Origin: an uncultured Collinsella sp.
GTDB lineage: Bacteria; Actinomycetota; Coriobacteriia; Coriobacteriales; Coriobacteriaceae
DNA: 64,000 bases
Reading direction: 5' to 3'
Assembly: GCA_900757595.1 (NCBI GenBank)
Contig: CAAEOL010000023.1
Span: 25,000-88,999 of the forward strand
Shown: positions 16,456-24,992 of the stretch, in pieces
How positions within the stretch are numbered: the first letter of the stretch is position 1
Layout: every line of letters begins with the position of its first letter
The notes under the pieces: model-generated
What the model was told of the DNA's origin: nothing
Database searches by the model: none
What the model saw: only the letters and a program-made list of their open reading frames with translations
Translations under genes and position numbers: made by a program

Positions 16456-17898
16456 CTACTGCGCGTCCGCCATGGTGTCGGCGAGCTCCTTGTACCAGAG
16501 TGCCGACTGCTTGATGTAGCGTTTTTGCGTGTCGAAGTCGATGTAGAACAGGCCGTAGCGCTTGTTATAGCCATTGGCCCACGAGAACTGGTCCTGCAGG
16601 CTCCAGATAAAGTAGCCCTGGACGTCGACGCCCTCGGCGCGCGCCTGGAGCACCTTCTCCATGTGCTGGTCGACAAAGTCGATGCGCTCGGGATCAGCGA
16701 CGATGCCGTTTGCGTCGGGCTCGGGGTCCTTGTGGCCCAGGCCGTTTTCGGTGATATAGATGACGGGGAGGTTGGGATAGGTGGCGCTGATGTGCTTGAG
16801 CGTGTCGTAGAGGCCTTGCGGGTAGATGAGCCAATCCCAGTCGGTGGTGGGGATACCCGGCATATCGACCTGCTGCCCGACGCCCTTAAACTTAAAGCAC
16901 GAGGTGCCCTTGTCTCCGGTGCCGTTAAAGCTGTTGGTGGACTCGCCATCGTAGGCGGCGATAAACGCCGACTGATAGTAGTTGAGGCCGAACATATCGT
17001 TGCGGGGCGCCGCCTTGGCGAGCTCCTCCATGTCGCTGTCCTCAACCGTAAGTGTGGCGTTGTTGGCACGCAGAATCTCGTTGATGAGTGAGAGGGTGCG
17101 CGCGGAGTAGTGACCCAGGAAGGCGCCGTCCATGATGAAGTCGGTGTAGAAGGCGTTGTACAGGTCGGCGGCGTGCTGGTCGGCGGGCGAGTCGGTGGCA
17201 GGATATGCCGGCGTCAGGACGTTGACCATGCCAATGCGTCCGCCCAGGTGCTCGGTCTCGTCAAGATCCTTATACAGGTTGACGGCGCGGGCGTGGGCAA
17301 CGAGCTCGTTGTGCTGGCTCTGGATGCCGCTCGTCACATCAAAGTGATGGTTGGGCGGGAAGTTGCCTTGGATGTATTGGGAGTGCGAGAGGCTGATGAG
17401 CTCGTTGATGGTGAACCAATTCTTGACCTCGCGGAACTCGCGGAAGCAGAACTCGGCATAGCGCACATAGGCGTCGACGGTCTTGCGGTTGAGCCAGTCG
17501 CCCTGGTTGAACAGGGCAGCGGGGGAGTCAAAGTGATGCAGGGACACATAGGGCTCGACGCCATACTTTTTGCAGCAGGCGAACAACTCGTGGTAGTGCT
17601 TAACGCCCTCGGCGAGGGGCTCGGCATCGTCGCCGTTGGGGAAGATGCGGGTCCAGGCGATGGACACACGGATGGCGTTGAGTCCATGCTCGGCAGAAAG
17701 GCGGATATCCTCCTCGTAGCGGTTGTAGAAATCACTGGCCGGGTCGGGCAAAAAGCGACCCTGGGCGACAAGGTAATCGTCCCACATGGTCTTGCCCTTG
17801 CCTGCCACCTTCGTGGAACCTTCCGTTTGGTACGCGGCGGTTGCGGCGCCCCATACAAAGCCCTTCGGCAGCTGCTGTACGCGGTTTAGCAAAGACAT
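16456..17898 (-). CDS. lacG: 6-phospho-beta-galactosidase, cassette 2
   Basis: This 480-residue GH1 enzyme has acid/base Glu in WFTINE, nucleophile Glu in YITENGLG, and the 6-phosphate-binding Ser-Trp ... Lys-x-Tyr pattern in FSWANGYNKRYG. It is more diverged from the other two copies in the middle region and has TINE where they have TFNE. Three ATGs are close together; 17898 has the best spacing to AGGA, though 17904 is possible. It is the promoter-proximal gene of this cassette, divergent from lacI2 with three operator-like sites between. Confidence 0.9.
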   Translation of the reverse strand: MSLLNRVQQLPKGFVWGAATAAYQTEGSTKVAGKGKTMWDDYLVAQGRFLPDPASDFYNRYEEDIRLSAEHGLNAIRVSIAWTRIFPNGDDAEPLAEGVKHYHELFACCKKYGVEPYVSLHHFDSPAALFNQGDWLNRKTVDAYVRYAEFCFREFREVKNWFTINELISLSHSQYIQGNFPPNHHFDVTSGIQSQHNELVAHARAVNLYKDLDETEHLGGRIGMVNVLTPAYPATDSPADQHAADLYNAFYTDFIMDGAFLGHYSARTLSLINEILRANNATLTVEDSDMEELAKAAPRNDMFGLNYYQSAFIAAYDGESTNSFNGTGDKGTSCFKFKGVGQQVDMPGIPTTDWDWLIYPQGLYDTLKHISATYPNLPVIYITENGLGHKDPEPDANGIVADPERIDFVDQHMEKVLQARAEGVDVQGYFIWSLQDQFSWANGYNKRYGLFYIDFDTQKRYIKQSALWYKELADTMADAQ

Positions 17899-18018
17899 AT
17901 ACATACATCCTCTCGTCTCGCTGTTCGATATTGTGCGTTTGAGCTCAGGAGGCTCCCTGGTTAGCGTTCAGCGGTGAAAAAGCCCGATAAACACTATCTT
18001 AAAATGATTAGAACCAAA

Positions 18019-18056
18019 ATGAGCACGTGAACATTTGACAATGAGCACGTTAACAT
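18019..18056. promoter_or_regulatory. Operator pair for LacI regulator 2 (third site at 18173-18188)
   Basis: ATGAGCACGTGAACAT (18019-18034) and ATGAGCACGTTAACAT (18041-18056) are spaced 22 bases apart. A third copy, ATGAGCACGTTATCAA, overlaps the lacI2 leader at 18173-18188, which suggests autoregulation. Confidence 0.75.
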
Positions 18057-18239
18057 CCGGCTGGGATGTATAGAAACAAAACAACTTCAAACAGCCGCGA
18101 ACGGTTGTATTTGTTCGGTAAGCGGTTTTGATTGACAGAAGTTTTCATGTTGTGGTATATGGCTCGGGTATCATGAGCACGTTATCAATGTATGTACGAT
18201 GCGCCATGGGCGCGGGGAATAGTTGGGAAGCAGGTTAGC

Positions 18240-19277
18240 GTGAAAGGCATGGCTCAGCAGACAAGGAATGGTCGTTCGGCGAGCGCGGCAGAGGTTGCGG
18301 CGCTCGCTGGCGTGAGCCGCCAGACTGTGTCTCGCGTGGTCAACGGTATGCCCAACGTGACGGAAAAGACGCGCAAGCGCGTGCTGGCCGCCATGGAAGA
18401 GCTGGGCTTTCGTCCCAATTTTGCTGGAGCGGCGTTGCGCGGCGGGTCGTATCGTTCTATTGGCCTGTGCATGTACAACATCACACGTGTCGGTAACCTG
18501 GCGACGCTCGAGGGTATCATGCAAGCGGCGCGCGAGCACGATTTTGCCGTCACTATGATCGAGATGGGCGGCGACAAGCCCTATGCACTTGCCGATGCCT
18601 CGCGCCGCATGGTCGAGCGACCCGTCGACGGCATGATTCTCAACATGAACCGCATGGCTCCCGATTTTGAGGAGTTTGTTCCCCAGCCGGGAGTGCGAAC
18701 GGTCATCCTGTCCATGTATTCGCACCCGCGCTGCACGACGATCGACTCCGACCAGTATGGTTCGTGCGAGCTGTTGACCAATTATCTGCTGGAACATGGT
18801 CACTCGAATATGCGGTTTGTGGCGGGTCCGGAAAACTCGATTTCCTCGCGTTTTCGAGAGGCCGGTTGGCGCGATACGCTGGGTCGTGCTCATGTCGATG
18901 CCGCTCCGATGCTGCGTGGCGATTGGAGTGCGGATAGTGGGTACGCCATGGGCGAGCGGATTGCGGCCGAGGTGCTTGCCGGCGGGTCACAGGCGCCGAC
19001 TGCCGTGCTTGCGGCAAATGACCAGATGGCGCTGGGCGTTATCGCCGCGCTCGAGAACGCGGGCCTGTCCGTGCCCGACGACGTGAGCGTGGTTGGTATC
19101 GACGACGCACTCGAGGGACTTGTTCCTCACAATCGGCTGACGACGCTGCGATTTGATTTGCGCGGTGTCGGTAAGCTTGCGTTTGAGGCGGCGATTGGAG
19201 AGAGCTCGTCTATCGAGGCGATTCATGTGCCGAGTACGTTGGTCGAACGCTCGACTGTTAGGGACATACGGGGTTAG
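18240..19277 (+). CDS. LacI-family regulator 2 of the lactose PTS cassette
   Basis: The 345-residue protein has the HTH SAAEVAALAGVSRQTVSRVV and a full effector domain (DGMILNMNRMAP, TAVLAANDQMALGV, DDVSVVGIDDALE). The LacI 17-18 equivalents are Arg-Gln. GTG at 18240 follows AGG with good spacing; ATG at 18249 is an alternative. It is divergent from lacG2-lacE2. Two TGTAACA elements lie downstream. Confidence 0.88.
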   Translation: MKGMAQQTRNGRSASAAEVAALAGVSRQTVSRVVNGMPNVTEKTRKRVLAAMEELGFRPNFAGAALRGGSYRSIGLCMYNITRVGNLATLEGIMQAAREHDFAVTMIEMGGDKPYALADASRRMVERPVDGMILNMNRMAPDFEEFVPQPGVRTVILSMYSHPRCTTIDSDQYGSCELLTNYLLEHGHSNMRFVAGPENSISSRFREAGWRDTLGRAHVDAAPMLRGDWSADSGYAMGERIAAEVLAGGSQAPTAVLAANDQMALGVIAALENAGLSVPDDVSVVGIDDALEGLVPHNRLTTLRFDLRGVGKLAFEAAIGESSSIEAIHVPSTLVERSTVRDIRG

Positions 19278-19291
19278 GTCCTACTCCGTTT

Positions 19292-19430
19292 GTCTCGGTC
19301 TGTAACAGGTAGACGGTCAAAAGCGGGCTACGTGTTACAGATTTAGATTCTTCGGAAAGAGCAATCCTGTTCATCTCAATCTGTAACAGTTAGGACCGAA
19401 AAACTCGGCTAGATGTTACAGATCGAGACA
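19292..19430. repeat. TGTAACA hairpin elements, copies 5 and 6
   Basis: Copy 5 is 19292-19348 and copy 6 is 19372-19430. Copy 6 is almost identical to the one at 14362 across its whole length, including flanking GTTCATCTCAAT. They lie between convergent lacI2 and lacG3. Confidence 0.8.
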
Positions 19431-19455
19431 AATGGTTGCCGACTCGCTCAAAAAC

Positions 19456-19498
19456 AAAAAGACCGGGGGCGGCGCGCCGTGTGACGTGCCGCCCCCGG
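19456..19498 (-). terminator. Terminator of lacE3-lacG3
   Basis: A perfect CCGGGGGCGGC stem (19463-19473 / 19488-19498) is followed on the minus strand by TCTTTTTG. Confidence 0.8.
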
Positions 19499-19544
19499 CT
19501 GAGAAATGGGGACAGGTTGTGTGGGCAGACAGCCCCGCAAGCCG

Positions 19545-20984
19545 CTAGTCCAGACGACGGGTCTGCGCTACGTGCTTATACCAGTACGCGCTTGCCTTGG
19601 GCGTGCGCTTCTGGGTTTCAAAGTCAACGTAGAAGAAGCCATAACGCTTGTTGTAGCCATTGGTCCAGGAGAACTGATCCTGCAAGCTCCACAGGAAGTA
19701 GCCGCCCACGTTGACGCCCACCTCCATGGCCTTAAGCAGCCAGCGCAGGTGCTGCTCGATGTAGTCGATGCGCGGCTGGTCGTCCACAAAACCGTCCTTG
19801 TAGGGGTCCTTGTAGCCCATGCCGTTCTCGGTGATGAAGATCTGCTTGTAGTTGGGGTAGCGCTGCTTAATGTAGACGAGCAGATCGAACAGACCCTCGG
19901 GATAGATGATCCAGTCCCAGTCGGTGGTGGGGATGCCAGGCTTGTTCACATGCTCGCCAATGCCCTTGACGCGCCAGCGACCGGTGCCCTTCTCGCCCGT
20001 ACCGTTGTGGTGCAGGTCGTTCTCGCCATCGTAAGCCTTGAGGAAGCGGCACTGGTAGTTGTTAACACCCAGGTAGTCGTTGTAGAGCGCTGCCTCGCGC
20101 ATGATCTCGAGATCCTCCTCGCGGATCTCGATGGTGCCGCCGGAGACTGCGGCCAGGCGGTTGGCGCACTCGAGGGTGTCGGGGGCATAGTCGCCGCGGA
20201 AGGTGGCGTCGAGCAGGAACTGGTTTTGCAGCACGTGCTCGTTGTTGGCGGCTTTGATGTCGGCGGGGTCGTTCTCGTTGAGCGGATACTTAAACTCCAG
20301 CGACTGAATGACGCCGATCTTGCCCTTAAAGCCGCCGTTGTGGAAGGCCAGCACAGCCTTGGCGTGGGCGAGCATCATGTTGTGCTCGCACTGGAAGGCC
20401 TCGGCCAGGTGCGCCTTGACGCCGCCGGGGAAGGTGCCCTCGATGTAGGTGTTGGAGGCGTCGGCCCAGATCTCGTTAAAAGTGAACCAATAGGTCACCT
20501 GGTCGGCGTACTCCTTAAAGCAGAAGGTGGCAAAGTCCACAAAGGCGTCGATGGTCTCGCGGTTGAGGAAGTCGCCCTTCTCAAAGAGGGGCAGCGGCGT
20601 GTCGAAGTGATGCAGCGTGACAAACGGCTCAACGTGGTGCTTGTGGCACTCGGCAAAGAGGTCGTGGTAGAACTGCACGCCCTCGGGGTTCACCTTGCCG
20701 GTGCCCTCGGGGAAGATGCGGCTCCAGGCGATGGAGAGGCGAATACCGTTGATGCCAAACTCCTCGCACAGCTCCAGATCGACGGGGTACTGGTTGTAGA
20801 AGTCGGAGGCGGGGTCGGGGGAGAAACGGCCCTGGGCCTCCAAGAAGTCGTCCCACGCGACCTTGCCCTTACCGTGAGTGCGGGTCTCGCCCTCTACCTG
20901 GTAGGCAGCAGTGGCGCCGCCAAAGACAAAGTCCTCGGGAAACTGCGCGGGCGGGTTGGTGACGCTAGCAGGGTTAACGGACAT
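19545..20984 (-). CDS. lacG: 6-phospho-beta-galactosidase, cassette 3
   Basis: This 479-residue GH1 enzyme is close to the copy at 9783. It has acid/base Glu in WFTFNE, nucleophile Glu in FITENGMG and the phosphate-binding FSWTNGYNKRYG segment. An extra N-terminal stretch precedes PEDFVFGGATAAYQ. It lies 70 bases behind lacE3 on the same strand. Its own ribosome-binding site is weak, so coupling to lacE3 translation is plausible. Confidence 0.92.
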   Translation of the reverse strand: MSVNPASVTNPPAQFPEDFVFGGATAAYQVEGETRTHGKGKVAWDDFLEAQGRFSPDPASDFYNQYPVDLELCEEFGINGIRLSIAWSRIFPEGTGKVNPEGVQFYHDLFAECHKHHVEPFVTLHHFDTPLPLFEKGDFLNRETIDAFVDFATFCFKEYADQVTYWFTFNEIWADASNTYIEGTFPGGVKAHLAEAFQCEHNMMLAHAKAVLAFHNGGFKGKIGVIQSLEFKYPLNENDPADIKAANNEHVLQNQFLLDATFRGDYAPDTLECANRLAAVSGGTIEIREEDLEIMREAALYNDYLGVNNYQCRFLKAYDGENDLHHNGTGEKGTGRWRVKGIGEHVNKPGIPTTDWDWIIYPEGLFDLLVYIKQRYPNYKQIFITENGMGYKDPYKDGFVDDQPRIDYIEQHLRWLLKAMEVGVNVGGYFLWSLQDQFSWTNGYNKRYGFFYVDFETQKRTPKASAYWYKHVAQTRRLD

Positions 20985-21054
20985 GATGAAATATCCAATC
21001 GTCTAAATCGAAGGGCCAGCCGGCCTTGGATGGTCGGCTGGCCCTAAGTGCTAC

Positions 21055-22824
21055 TTACTTGGAGAGTTGCTCGCTTACGAAGGCGAGAGACTTGTCGCCG
21101 TTCTGGGAGAGCTCGATGTACTGCTTACCACGGCAGGCGACGCACTTGTTGCCCACACGCTCGCAGTCCTTCTGCAGGTCGGCCAGGTAGCTGGCAGCCT
21201 GCGGGGCCAGGACGACCAGGTCAAAGTCGGGGAGCATGTCCACGTGGTTGCCATAGGCGTCGGCAGCGGTCTCAAGATCGATGCCGCGCTCCTTGGCGGC
21301 CTTGGCCAGCGCGTTGGCGAGCAGGCCCGAGGTGCCGCCGCCCTGGCAGAGCACGAGTACGCGCTTGCCGTTGAGGTCGCTGGCGGCCGTAGCCTCGGTT
21401 GCGGCAGCAGCGGGGGCGGCGTCGGTCTTTACGACCTCGGCAGCGGCGCCGGCGGCAACACTCTTGGCGTCGGCCTTACCCTGGAAGGCGTCGTTGAGCT
21501 TGGCGGCCTTCTCGGCGTTCTTGGCGGCGAGCTCCTCCTGGGAGATCTCGGCCTCCTCGGCGCACTTTTGGGCGTCATAGGCACGGAAGAACGGGTAGTA
21601 CAGGGCAAAGTCGACGACCAGGATGATGGCGAGCATCACAAAGGCGAGCGGCTGGAAGCCAAGGCCCATGATGGTGCCGATGGGGCCGGGAACAGTCCAG
21701 GGCAAGGTGTACATAAAGCCGTTCATGCCCAAGAAGTCGATAAAGACCTTGAGGATCCAGATGTTGGCGATCGGGGCAAAGACAAACGGGACAAAGAAGA
21801 CGGGATTGAGCACGATAGGTGCGGCGAACAGCAGCGGCTCGTTGACGGCAAAGCACACGGGGACGATGGCGGCCTTACCGACGGCGCGCATCTCCTGGGA
21901 CTTGGCCAAGAAACAGAACATAAAGACCAGGACGAGCGTAGCGCCGGTGCCGCCCATGCATACGACGAAGTACTGGGCGCCCTGCGTCAGGACGGCGGTG
22001 GCGTGCTCGCCGGCCTGGAATGCGGCCAGGTTGTCGGTCATGTTGGCAACGAGGGCGGCGGCGATGGCGGGCTCGACGATCGAGGGGCCGTGGACGCCGA
22101 CGAACCAGAAGAGGCTCATGGCACCGTAGATCACAGCGAGACCGATGTAGCCGTCGGCAGCGGTGAACAGGGGCTGGAACACCTGGATGACGCCCTGGGC
22201 AAAGCAGAAGCCAAAGGCAGCGCGGAAGACGATGTCAAAGACCCAAAAGACGGTGATGCAGACGGAGAAGGGGATGATGTCCTTAAAGGTCTGCGAGATG
22301 TTGGGCGGAACCTGCTCGGGCATCTTGACGGTGATGTTGCGCTTAATAAAGAACTTGTAGATGATGCCGGTCGCAAATGCAGCGATGAAGGCAGTCAGCA
22401 GGCCTTTGGAACCAAGATAGGTGGTGTTGAAGCCGCTGGCGGCGTCCGTGGCGATCGTGTCGCTCGAAAGGAGCAAGAAGCCGATGATGGCCGCGCACAT
22501 GCACGAGATGAAGTTGATCTGGTTGTTCTTGGGCAGGTCACGGTTCTGAGCGTCGGCGAAGTGCTTGGCCGTGGTGGCGGCGCAGGCGATGGCCAGGATG
22601 CCCATGGAGTAGTTGTAGCACTTCCACAGGGCGTTGTTGATGTCATCGGGCCAGTAGAAACCCCAGATGTTGGGGACCGAGGCTACCAGGCAGAAGATGG
22701 ACGAGAAGATGATGATGGGGATGACGGAGATAAAGCCGTCGCGAATCGCCTTGAGGTACTTGTTGCGGGCGATCGCGTTGAAAAAGGGCTGGCCTTTTTC
22801 GATGGTGGCGATGAGTTGCTCTAT
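21055..22824 (-). CDS. lacE: PTS lactose-family EIICB, cassette 3, with an apparent ATA start codon
   Basis: The EIICB reading frame extends well above the first ATG (22605). Upstream in-frame codons encode EQLIATIEKGQPFFNAIARN, the conserved EIIC N-terminus, and reach ATA at 22822-22824 where the paralogues have ATG. An AGGAG site lies seven bases before it, and an in-frame TAG lies just upstream. No ATG, GTG or TTG is available between that TAG and codon 74. EIIB has its cysteine in VLVLCQGGGTSGLLAN. The full protein would be 589 residues, like the 592 and 586 of its paralogues. It may be weakly expressed or inactivated by a start-codon mutation. Confidence 0.85.
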   Translation of the reverse strand: MEQLIATIEKGQPFFNAIARNKYLKAIRDGFISVIPIIIFSSIFCLVASVPNIWGFYWPDDINNALWKCYNYSMGILAIACAATTAKHFADAQNRDLPKNNQINFISCMCAAIIGFLLLSSDTIATDAASGFNTTYLGSKGLLTAFIAAFATGIIYKFFIKRNITVKMPEQVPPNISQTFKDIIPFSVCITVFWVFDIVFRAAFGFCFAQGVIQVFQPLFTAADGYIGLAVIYGAMSLFWFVGVHGPSIVEPAIAAALVANMTDNLAAFQAGEHATAVLTQGAQYFVVCMGGTGATLVLVFMFCFLAKSQEMRAVGKAAIVPVCFAVNEPLLFAAPIVLNPVFFVPFVFAPIANIWILKVFIDFLGMNGFMYTLPWTVPGPIGTIMGLGFQPLAFVMLAIILVVDFALYYPFFRAYDAQKCAEEAEISQEELAAKNAEKAAKLNDAFQGKADAKSVAAGAAAEVVKTDAAPAAAATEATAASDLNGKRVLVLCQGGGTSGLLANALAKAAKERGIDLETAADAYGNHVDMLPDFDLVVLAPQAASYLADLQKDCERVGNKCVACRGKQYIELSQNGDKSLAFVSEQLSK

Positions 22825-22881
22825 GCAAAGCTCCTAAGAGTCGGTGGGTTAGCAACGATGGTAGCTTTTGACGTCTGGTTG

Positions 22882-23028
22882 CCAAAATGTTGACGTTGCC
22901 ATTTTGCGACACAAAAAAAGATGTGAATCGGTGGCCCCTGTGCCTGTAGACCGTCGATTCCTTGCGCGTAAACGATTGAGCCGCCCGGTGGCTCTGTGTT
23001 TGCACAATGGCAACGTTAACATTTGGGC
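22882..23028. promoter_or_regulatory. Operator pair for LacI regulator 3
   Basis: AATGGCAACGT(C/T)AACATTT occurs inverted at 22882-22905 and directly at 23006-23028 within the 357-bp lacE3/lacI3 divergent region. The wide spacing would suit looping. A GTGAACGGT site follows at 23061-23069. Nothing else is recognised here. Confidence 0.72.
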
Positions 23029-23181
23029 GACAAAAGCCGTTCGGGGACGCGGAATTGTCGGTGAACGGTAGGTTTTGGGTGGTGAGCGTATTGCGGAGGA
23101 GGCGTTGGATATACTTGAAAGTGTCCAAAATGACTGCGCAAGATGCCATCAATGGCATCGTTGACACAGAAAGATCGACCT

Positions 23182-24186
23182 ATGGCCGCTGTTAAAAAAT
23201 CGGTTTCCGTCAAAGATGTGGCGCGCCTCGCGGGCGTCTCGGAACAGACGGTCTCGCGCACCGTGCACGATTCGCCCAGCGTGCGCCCCGAGACCAAGGA
23301 GCGCGTGCGCGCCGCCATGCGCGAACTTGGCTACCGTCCAAACTTTGCCGGCCGGTCACTGCGCCGCGGCAAGTTCAAGACGGTCGGCGTCGCCATGTTC
23401 AACATTACCGGCACCGGCAACCTCGACCGTATGGAGGGTTTTGCCGCCGCTGCCGACAAGCACGGCTATGCCATCACCCTTATTAAAGTAGATGGACATC
23501 CCTATACCCTCGAGAGCGCATCGTCGCGCATGAGCGCGCTGCCGGTGGACGGCATGGTCGTGATCATGAACCGCATGCCGGCGGATTTTGGCACCTTTGA
23601 GCCGCTGCCCGGCATGCAGACGGTGCTCGTTACCATGTTGGAGCACCCGCTGTGCTCGACGGTCGACAACGACCAGTTCGATTGCTCGCGCCAAGTTGTC
23701 GAGTACTTGCTGGGGCAGGGGCACAAGACCGTGCACTTTATCTCGTGTCCCGAGCGCTCGCTTTCGGGCATGCGGCGCGAGGAGGGCTGGCGTGAGACAT
23801 TGCGTGCGCATGGTATTGAGCCGCCGCGACTCGTCCGTGGCGATTGGACGGCACAGAGCGGATATGCTGCCGGCAAGGTGCTTGCGGACGATTCGACCTG
23901 TACGGCCATTTATGCTTCCAATGACGCCATGGCATACGGTTGCATTCGCGGGCTCGAGTCGCGCGGAAAGCGCGTGCCCGAGGACGTGAGCGTGGTGGGT
24001 GTCGATGACAGCCTGGGCGATATCGTGCCCGACCGTCGCCTGACCACCGTGCGCTTTGACAACAGGCGTGTCGGCATGTGGGCAGTCGATAAGATCGCCA
24101 GTGCCGAGGGGGGTGCGTCTGGCGTGGAGCACATGCTGATCCCCGGCGTGCTCGTAGAGGGCGATACGGTGCGCGATTTGCGCTAG
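23182..24186 (+). CDS. LacI-family regulator 3 of the lactose PTS cassette
   Basis: The 334-residue protein has the HTH SVKDVARLAGVSEQTVSRTV and an effector domain with DGMVVIMNRMPADF and EDVSVVGVDDSLGD. The LacI 17-18 equivalents are Glu-Gln. ATG at 23182 was chosen from alignment with the paralogues. It is divergent from lacE3-lacG3 and 214 bases before lacF, which appears to have its own promoter. Confidence 0.88.
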   Translation: MAAVKKSVSVKDVARLAGVSEQTVSRTVHDSPSVRPETKERVRAAMRELGYRPNFAGRSLRRGKFKTVGVAMFNITGTGNLDRMEGFAAAADKHGYAITLIKVDGHPYTLESASSRMSALPVDGMVVIMNRMPADFGTFEPLPGMQTVLVTMLEHPLCSTVDNDQFDCSRQVVEYLLGQGHKTVHFISCPERSLSGMRREEGWRETLRAHGIEPPRLVRGDWTAQSGYAAGKVLADDSTCTAIYASNDAMAYGCIRGLESRGKRVPEDVSVVGVDDSLGDIVPDRRLTTVRFDNRRVGMWAVDKIASAEGGASGVEHMLIPGVLVEGDTVRDLR

Positions 24187-24227
24187 GGCGCGGTCCTGTT
24201 TGGGTTTCCGTTAATCATGTTTGATAT

Positions 24228-24318
24228 TGTTCGAAATGGTTTGGAAACCGTTCACGGGCGAAAATTGACCGTTCATAGCTTGAAATTATGTTTTGCGTTG
24301 TTCTTTTTTGTTTGAATG
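24228..24318 (+). promoter_or_regulatory. lacF promoter region with LacR-like motifs
   Basis: TGTTCGAAATG (24228-24238) and TGTTTGAATG (24309-24318) flank two inverted GTGAACGGT-type sites (24247-24257 and 24268-24275). The TGTTYGAATG word is shared with the lacA and galM/deoR promoters. Confidence 0.45.
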
Positions 24319-24400
24319 TTAATGTTTCTGCCATACAGAACGCAGCGCGTATGCCCGGACGCGATGCTCTCCATTGGTTCATATGTGAAAGGAACGCAAT

Positions 24401-24739
24401 ATGGCAACCAAAGAAGAAATCTCGATGGTTGGATTCGAGATCGTCGCATACGCAGGTGACGCCCAGACCGATCTGCTTGCAGCGCTCGATGCTGCTCGCG
24501 AGGGTGATTTTGAGAAGGCCGAGCAGCTGCACAAGGATGCCAGCGATGCGCTCATCGGTGCCCACGACACGCAGACCAAGCTGCTTTCGCAGGAGGCCGG
24601 CGGTGGCGAGATGGAGATGACCTTCATCATGGCTCACGCTCAGGACACTCTCATGACCACCATGATCCTGGAGAAGCAGACCCGCTTTACCATCGATGCC
24701 TATAAGCGCATCGCCGCACTCGAGGCTAAGCTCGCCTAA
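24401..24739 (+). CDS. lacF: PTS lactose/cellobiose EIIA
   Basis: The 112-residue protein is a complete lactose-type EIIA, an all-helical trimer that carries phosphate from HPr to EIIB. The active histidine is in FIMAHAQDTLMTT (about residue 83). The N-terminal FEIVAYAGDAQTDLLAAL and the mid-protein ALIGAHDTQTKLL match the family. It is the only EIIA gene in the window, so it probably serves all three EIICB copies. The ATG follows AAAGG. Confidence 0.95.
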   Translation: MATKEEISMVGFEIVAYAGDAQTDLLAALDAAREGDFEKAEQLHKDASDALIGAHDTQTKLLSQEAGGGEMEMTFIMAHAQDTLMTTMILEKQTRFTIDAYKRIAALEAKLA

Positions 24740-24771
24740 CGAGCCTTCACAACCAAGTCCCCTTCAAAAAA

Positions 24772-24800
24772 CCCTGCCGCAAACTCGCGGTAGGGCTTTT
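24772..24800 (+). terminator. Terminator of lacF
   Basis: A CCCTGCCGC / GCGGTAGGG stem (one mismatch) is followed by CTTTTTCTG. Confidence 0.8.
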
Positions 24801-24816
24801 TCTGTTTACCCGGCAC

Positions 24817-24901
24817 TTGGGGATGTTCCTTATCTGCCGGCAGTTTGGGACACTCCTTTAGTCATTGGGGACGTTCCTAAACGACTAGTCGTTGGGGACA
24901 G
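24817..24901. repeat. GGACGTTCC repeat, copy 1
   Basis: About 85 bases containing TTCCTTATCTGCCGGCAGT, TAGTCATTGGGGACGTTC and ACTAGTCGTT match a second copy at 29796-29897. Confidence 0.7.
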
Positions 24902-24992
24902 CCTTGGGGCTTCTGCACGCCCTCCCGTTCGGTTTTTTACTGGGTGGGTATACTTTCCACCGCATTACAGACCGGAATGAGGAGGTATCCAA

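Noticed and set aside
14450..16519. 689-codon plus-strand frame opposite lacE2, and similar long frames opposite lacG2, lacG3 and lacE3
   Set aside because: They are antisense shadows with low-complexity Gly/Val/Asp composition, caused by codon bias of the real genes.
22605..22607. First ATG of the lacE3 frame taken as its start
   Set aside because: This would remove the conserved first 73 residues including membrane segments. The upstream sequence is clearly EIIC-coding and has an AGGAG site placed for the ATA codon.
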